A stretch of 64,000 nucleotides of DNA, taken from Gavia stellata. Lineage: Eukaryota; Chordata; Aves; Gaviiformes; Gaviidae. The notes beneath the pieces were generated by a model. It was not told the origin of the DNA. It ran no database searches and worked only from the letters and a program-made list of their open reading frames with translations. Made by a program: the position numbers and the translations under genes. This document shows positions 62,095 through 64,000 of this stretch, one piece after another. The stretch's first letter is position 1; each line of letters begins with the position of its first letter. The DNA lies in assembly GCF_030936135.1 (NCBI RefSeq), contig NC_082600.1, positions 23,877,943 to 23,941,942 of the forward strand, in the 5' to 3' direction.

Positions 62095-62140
62095 TTTCAT
62101 CAAGTCCAAAGGACCTTGGATCAGACCCAGAAGAAAACAG
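62095..62140 (+). CDS. Candidate exon G of the unrecognised + strand gene
   Basis: 46 nt after a very long pyrimidine tract (62051-62094, ending TTTTTGCTCCTAG), with donor ACAG|GTACTT. All three frames are open, so phase is uninformative. Following F in phase 0 it reads FHQVQRTLDQTQKKT; following H in phase 1 it reads SSPKDLGSDPEEN. Confidence 0.25.
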
Positions 62141-62582
62141 GTACTTTCTTCGCTGTACAGTGGTAGATAAACAGGAGTTCAAATTAGAAATGTCAGAATA
62201 CAGAAAATGAAATATTTGCCTTTTGCATTAACATAATGCTGCTGCTAGAAACAACAAATTTCTAAGCTTGCACTTAGCAAAATTATACCTTATCTTGGCA
62301 TATGGTAACAAAACTACTTCAGAAAATTAGTTTAGAAATTTCAATGTAGTTTATCAAACAGATAAAGGCTTTACCACTGATATTCAGCTCCCTAGTTTAC
62401 CTTGTAAATCTGGAGTAGTGGTTTGCTCCAAGTAAATGTCGTATGATTTAATTAGGAGAAAACTGTTTGTTGTAATAAACCATTTTTACTGCTGGTAGAT
62501 AAAGCTCTGAAAGTAAGCCTGGCTTTAGTTCTTTTGGGTTTCCTTAAATTTGCTTAACTAGTGCATCATAGCCAGTCTCTGG

Positions 62583-63414
62583 AAAGATTCACTTAGAATA
62601 TCTCAGGTTGGAAGGGACCCATAAGGATCATCGAGTCCAACTCCTTGCTCTTTGCAGGACTACCTAAAACTAAACCATATGACTAAGAGCATTGTTCAGA
62701 TGTTCCTTGAACTCTGACAGGCTTGGCGCTGTGACCACTTCCCTGGGGAGTCTGTTCCAGTGACCAACCATCCTCTCAGTGAAGGTCCTTTTCCTAATGT
62801 CCAATCTGAACCTCCCCTGATACAGCTTCATTCCATTTCCTTGTGTCCTATTGCTGGTCACCAGAGAGAGGAGATCGGCACCTTCCCCTCCTCTGCCCCC
62901 CTTGAGGAAGATGTAGACTGCCATGAGGTCACCCCTCAGCCTTCTCCTCTCCAAGCTGAATAAACCGAGTGACCTCAGCTGCTTCTCATAAGTCTTGCCC
63001 TTAAGGCCTTTCACCATCTTGGTCACCCTCCTCTGGACACACTTTAGTATTTTGATGTCCTTCTTATGTTGAAGCGCCCAAAACTGCACACAAGTACTCA
63101 AGGTGTGGCCACACCAGTGCAGTGCAGGGTGGGACAATCACCTCCCTCGACCAGCTAGCTATGCTGTGCTGGATGCACCCCAGGACTCAGTTGGCCCTTT
63201 TGGCTGTCAGGGCACACTGTTGACTCATATTCAACTTGTCATCAACCCAAACCCCCAGATCTTTTTCTGTGGGGCTGCTCTCCAGCTTCTCATCCCCCAG
63301 TTTGTATGCAAAACCAAGATTACCCCATTCCAGGTGAAGAATTCGGCACTTGCTCTTGTTAAATTTCATATGGTTGGTGCTCTTGAGTCTATCCAGATCT
63401 TGCTGTAAGGCCCT
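62583..63414 (-). mobile_element. CR1 LINE 3' fragment, antisense
   Basis: In reverse orientation it encodes CR1 ORF2 tail pieces in two frames: [16 protein letters not shown]...[20 protein letters not shown] (63369-63187), then YEKQLRSLGLFSLERRRLRG...HWNRLPREVVTAPSL (within 63137-62670). At least one frameshift lies between them. The 3' end reads GGGTCCCTTCCAACCTGAGATATTC. Its sequence differs from the 18.3- and 36.9-kb copies, so it is a different CR1 subfamily. Confidence 0.92.
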
Positions 63415-64000
63415 CTACTCTCGAGGTCTTAAAGAATACTGAAATACCCTTAAAGAATACTAATTACAAACTTTTTCTGAAAGTAAGCAATCAGTATCTG
63501 CAGTACCTAGTATGTGTTTTCTGCTTCTCTACTTCCACCCAGTCCAATAAAGCAGATGTTTAGGACTCCAGTTCTTCTAAAACTACATTTTCACTTGATT
63601 CTTTAATAATAAGGAAAATTCCAAAGAGGCCAGAAGCTATAGCACTTGCACACTATCAGAGAAGCAAAAAGAAAATTTCCTACAAAATCATCTCCAACCT
63701 GTGTTTCATCAAAATGTAAGAAATGGAAGAGCCAACACAGTTCATATATTGGCTAAGGCTTAGAAAGAATTTAAGTATTGCATATACAGCTTAGAGGGAT
63801 TCAATCAAGACACCGGGTTCATTTTGCTGTATTTTATACCTTGCAATTTCTGTGGGCACTAGTACAAACACTATGTCATCATGGAAAACTTTCTTTCTCA
63901 TATGAAAGTCCAAAGGAACGGAACTAATGTGAGTAAAAAAAGACCTTTAGTTTAACTCAAACCTTTTCAAAATTCAAGAAGTCGACATAGCTGTTAAGGA
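63415..64000. other. Right-end AT-rich intron sequence
   Basis: Nothing recognised after the CR1 fragment up to the end of the window. Confidence 0.6.

Larger units (their letters stand above)
55438..64000 (-). other. TSHR: TSHR intron 7 equivalent (continues past the window)
   Basis: At least 8.6 kb of intron. I searched the - strand for the exon 7 motif (LYNNGF...NGTKLDA) and did not find it, so the remaining TSHR exons are presumably to the right. It contains a TA/TG microsatellite (56932-56995), unrecognised decayed open segments at 57.4-58.8 kb, candidate + strand exons near 61021 and 62095, and an antisense CR1 at the right end. Confidence 0.8.

Noticed and set aside
55438-64000. TSHR exon 7 and earlier exons
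   Set aside because: Looked for the YNNGF and NGTKLDA coding pattern on the - strand and found none; presumably beyond the right edge.
1-64000. CRISPR arrays, tRNA or rRNA genes
   Set aside because: No regularly spaced repeats and no cloverleaf or rRNA-like sequence noticed; not expected in this genome context.

Overview
The window is vertebrate nuclear DNA, almost certainly from a bird. It holds spliced genes with GT-AG introns and a CpG-island promoter. Its dominant repeats are chicken-repeat-1 (CR1) LINE fragments whose 3' ends carry the ATTCTGTG-type terminal repeat. There are no Alu, B1 or L1 sequences. All identities below come from reading the translation and comparing it with remembered family sequences; no database was searched.

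Layout, left to right. Positions 1-4440 hold no recognisable gene. A GC-rich promoter/CpG island (about 4440-6560) contains a palindromic CRE, an E-box, ETS-like and YY1-like sites and a strong TATA box. From it starts GTF2A1 (TFIIA alpha/beta precursor, + strand). All nine coding exons are present between 5129 and 29574, and they join in phase to a 377-residue protein with a poly-Gln/poly-His tract, a Taspase-1-type cleavage site, an acidic region and the conserved C-terminal TBP/DNA-binding segment. A long AT-rich stretch follows and probably includes a 4.4-kb 3'UTR ending near 34.0 kb. Facing it tail-to-tail on the - strand is TSHR, the thyrotropin receptor. Its last three exons are present: 46784-45374 (the whole seven-helix domain), 48515-48327 and 55437-55360. 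The rest of the window is TSHR intron 7; no further TSHR exon was found. The tail-to-tail GTF2A1/TSHR arrangement matches human 14q31.

Mobile elements: a fairly well preserved CR1 3' fragment in GTF2A1 intron 4 (about 18.31-19.60 kb), a close relative at 36.94-37.37 kb, older CR1 pieces at 11.10, 49.70 and 62.58-63.41 kb, and three much older CR1/L3-like relics near 26.6-27.5, 40.7-41.4 and 50.4-51.3 kb.

The most interesting unexplained signal is a chain of + strand exon-like segments from 36.1 to 62.1 kb, running antisense through the TSHR 3' half. Several are open in only one phase, and the phases match across the proposed splice junctions. Joined, they suggest an unrecognised protein with a degenerate EF-hand-like unit followed by a charged helix. 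This is an inference from reading frame and splice signals and needs RNA evidence.

Roles: GTF2A1 is a ubiquitous general transcription factor gene. TSHR is a regulated hormone-receptor gene with roles in thyroid and, in birds, photoperiodic signalling. Nothing indicates that the two work together.
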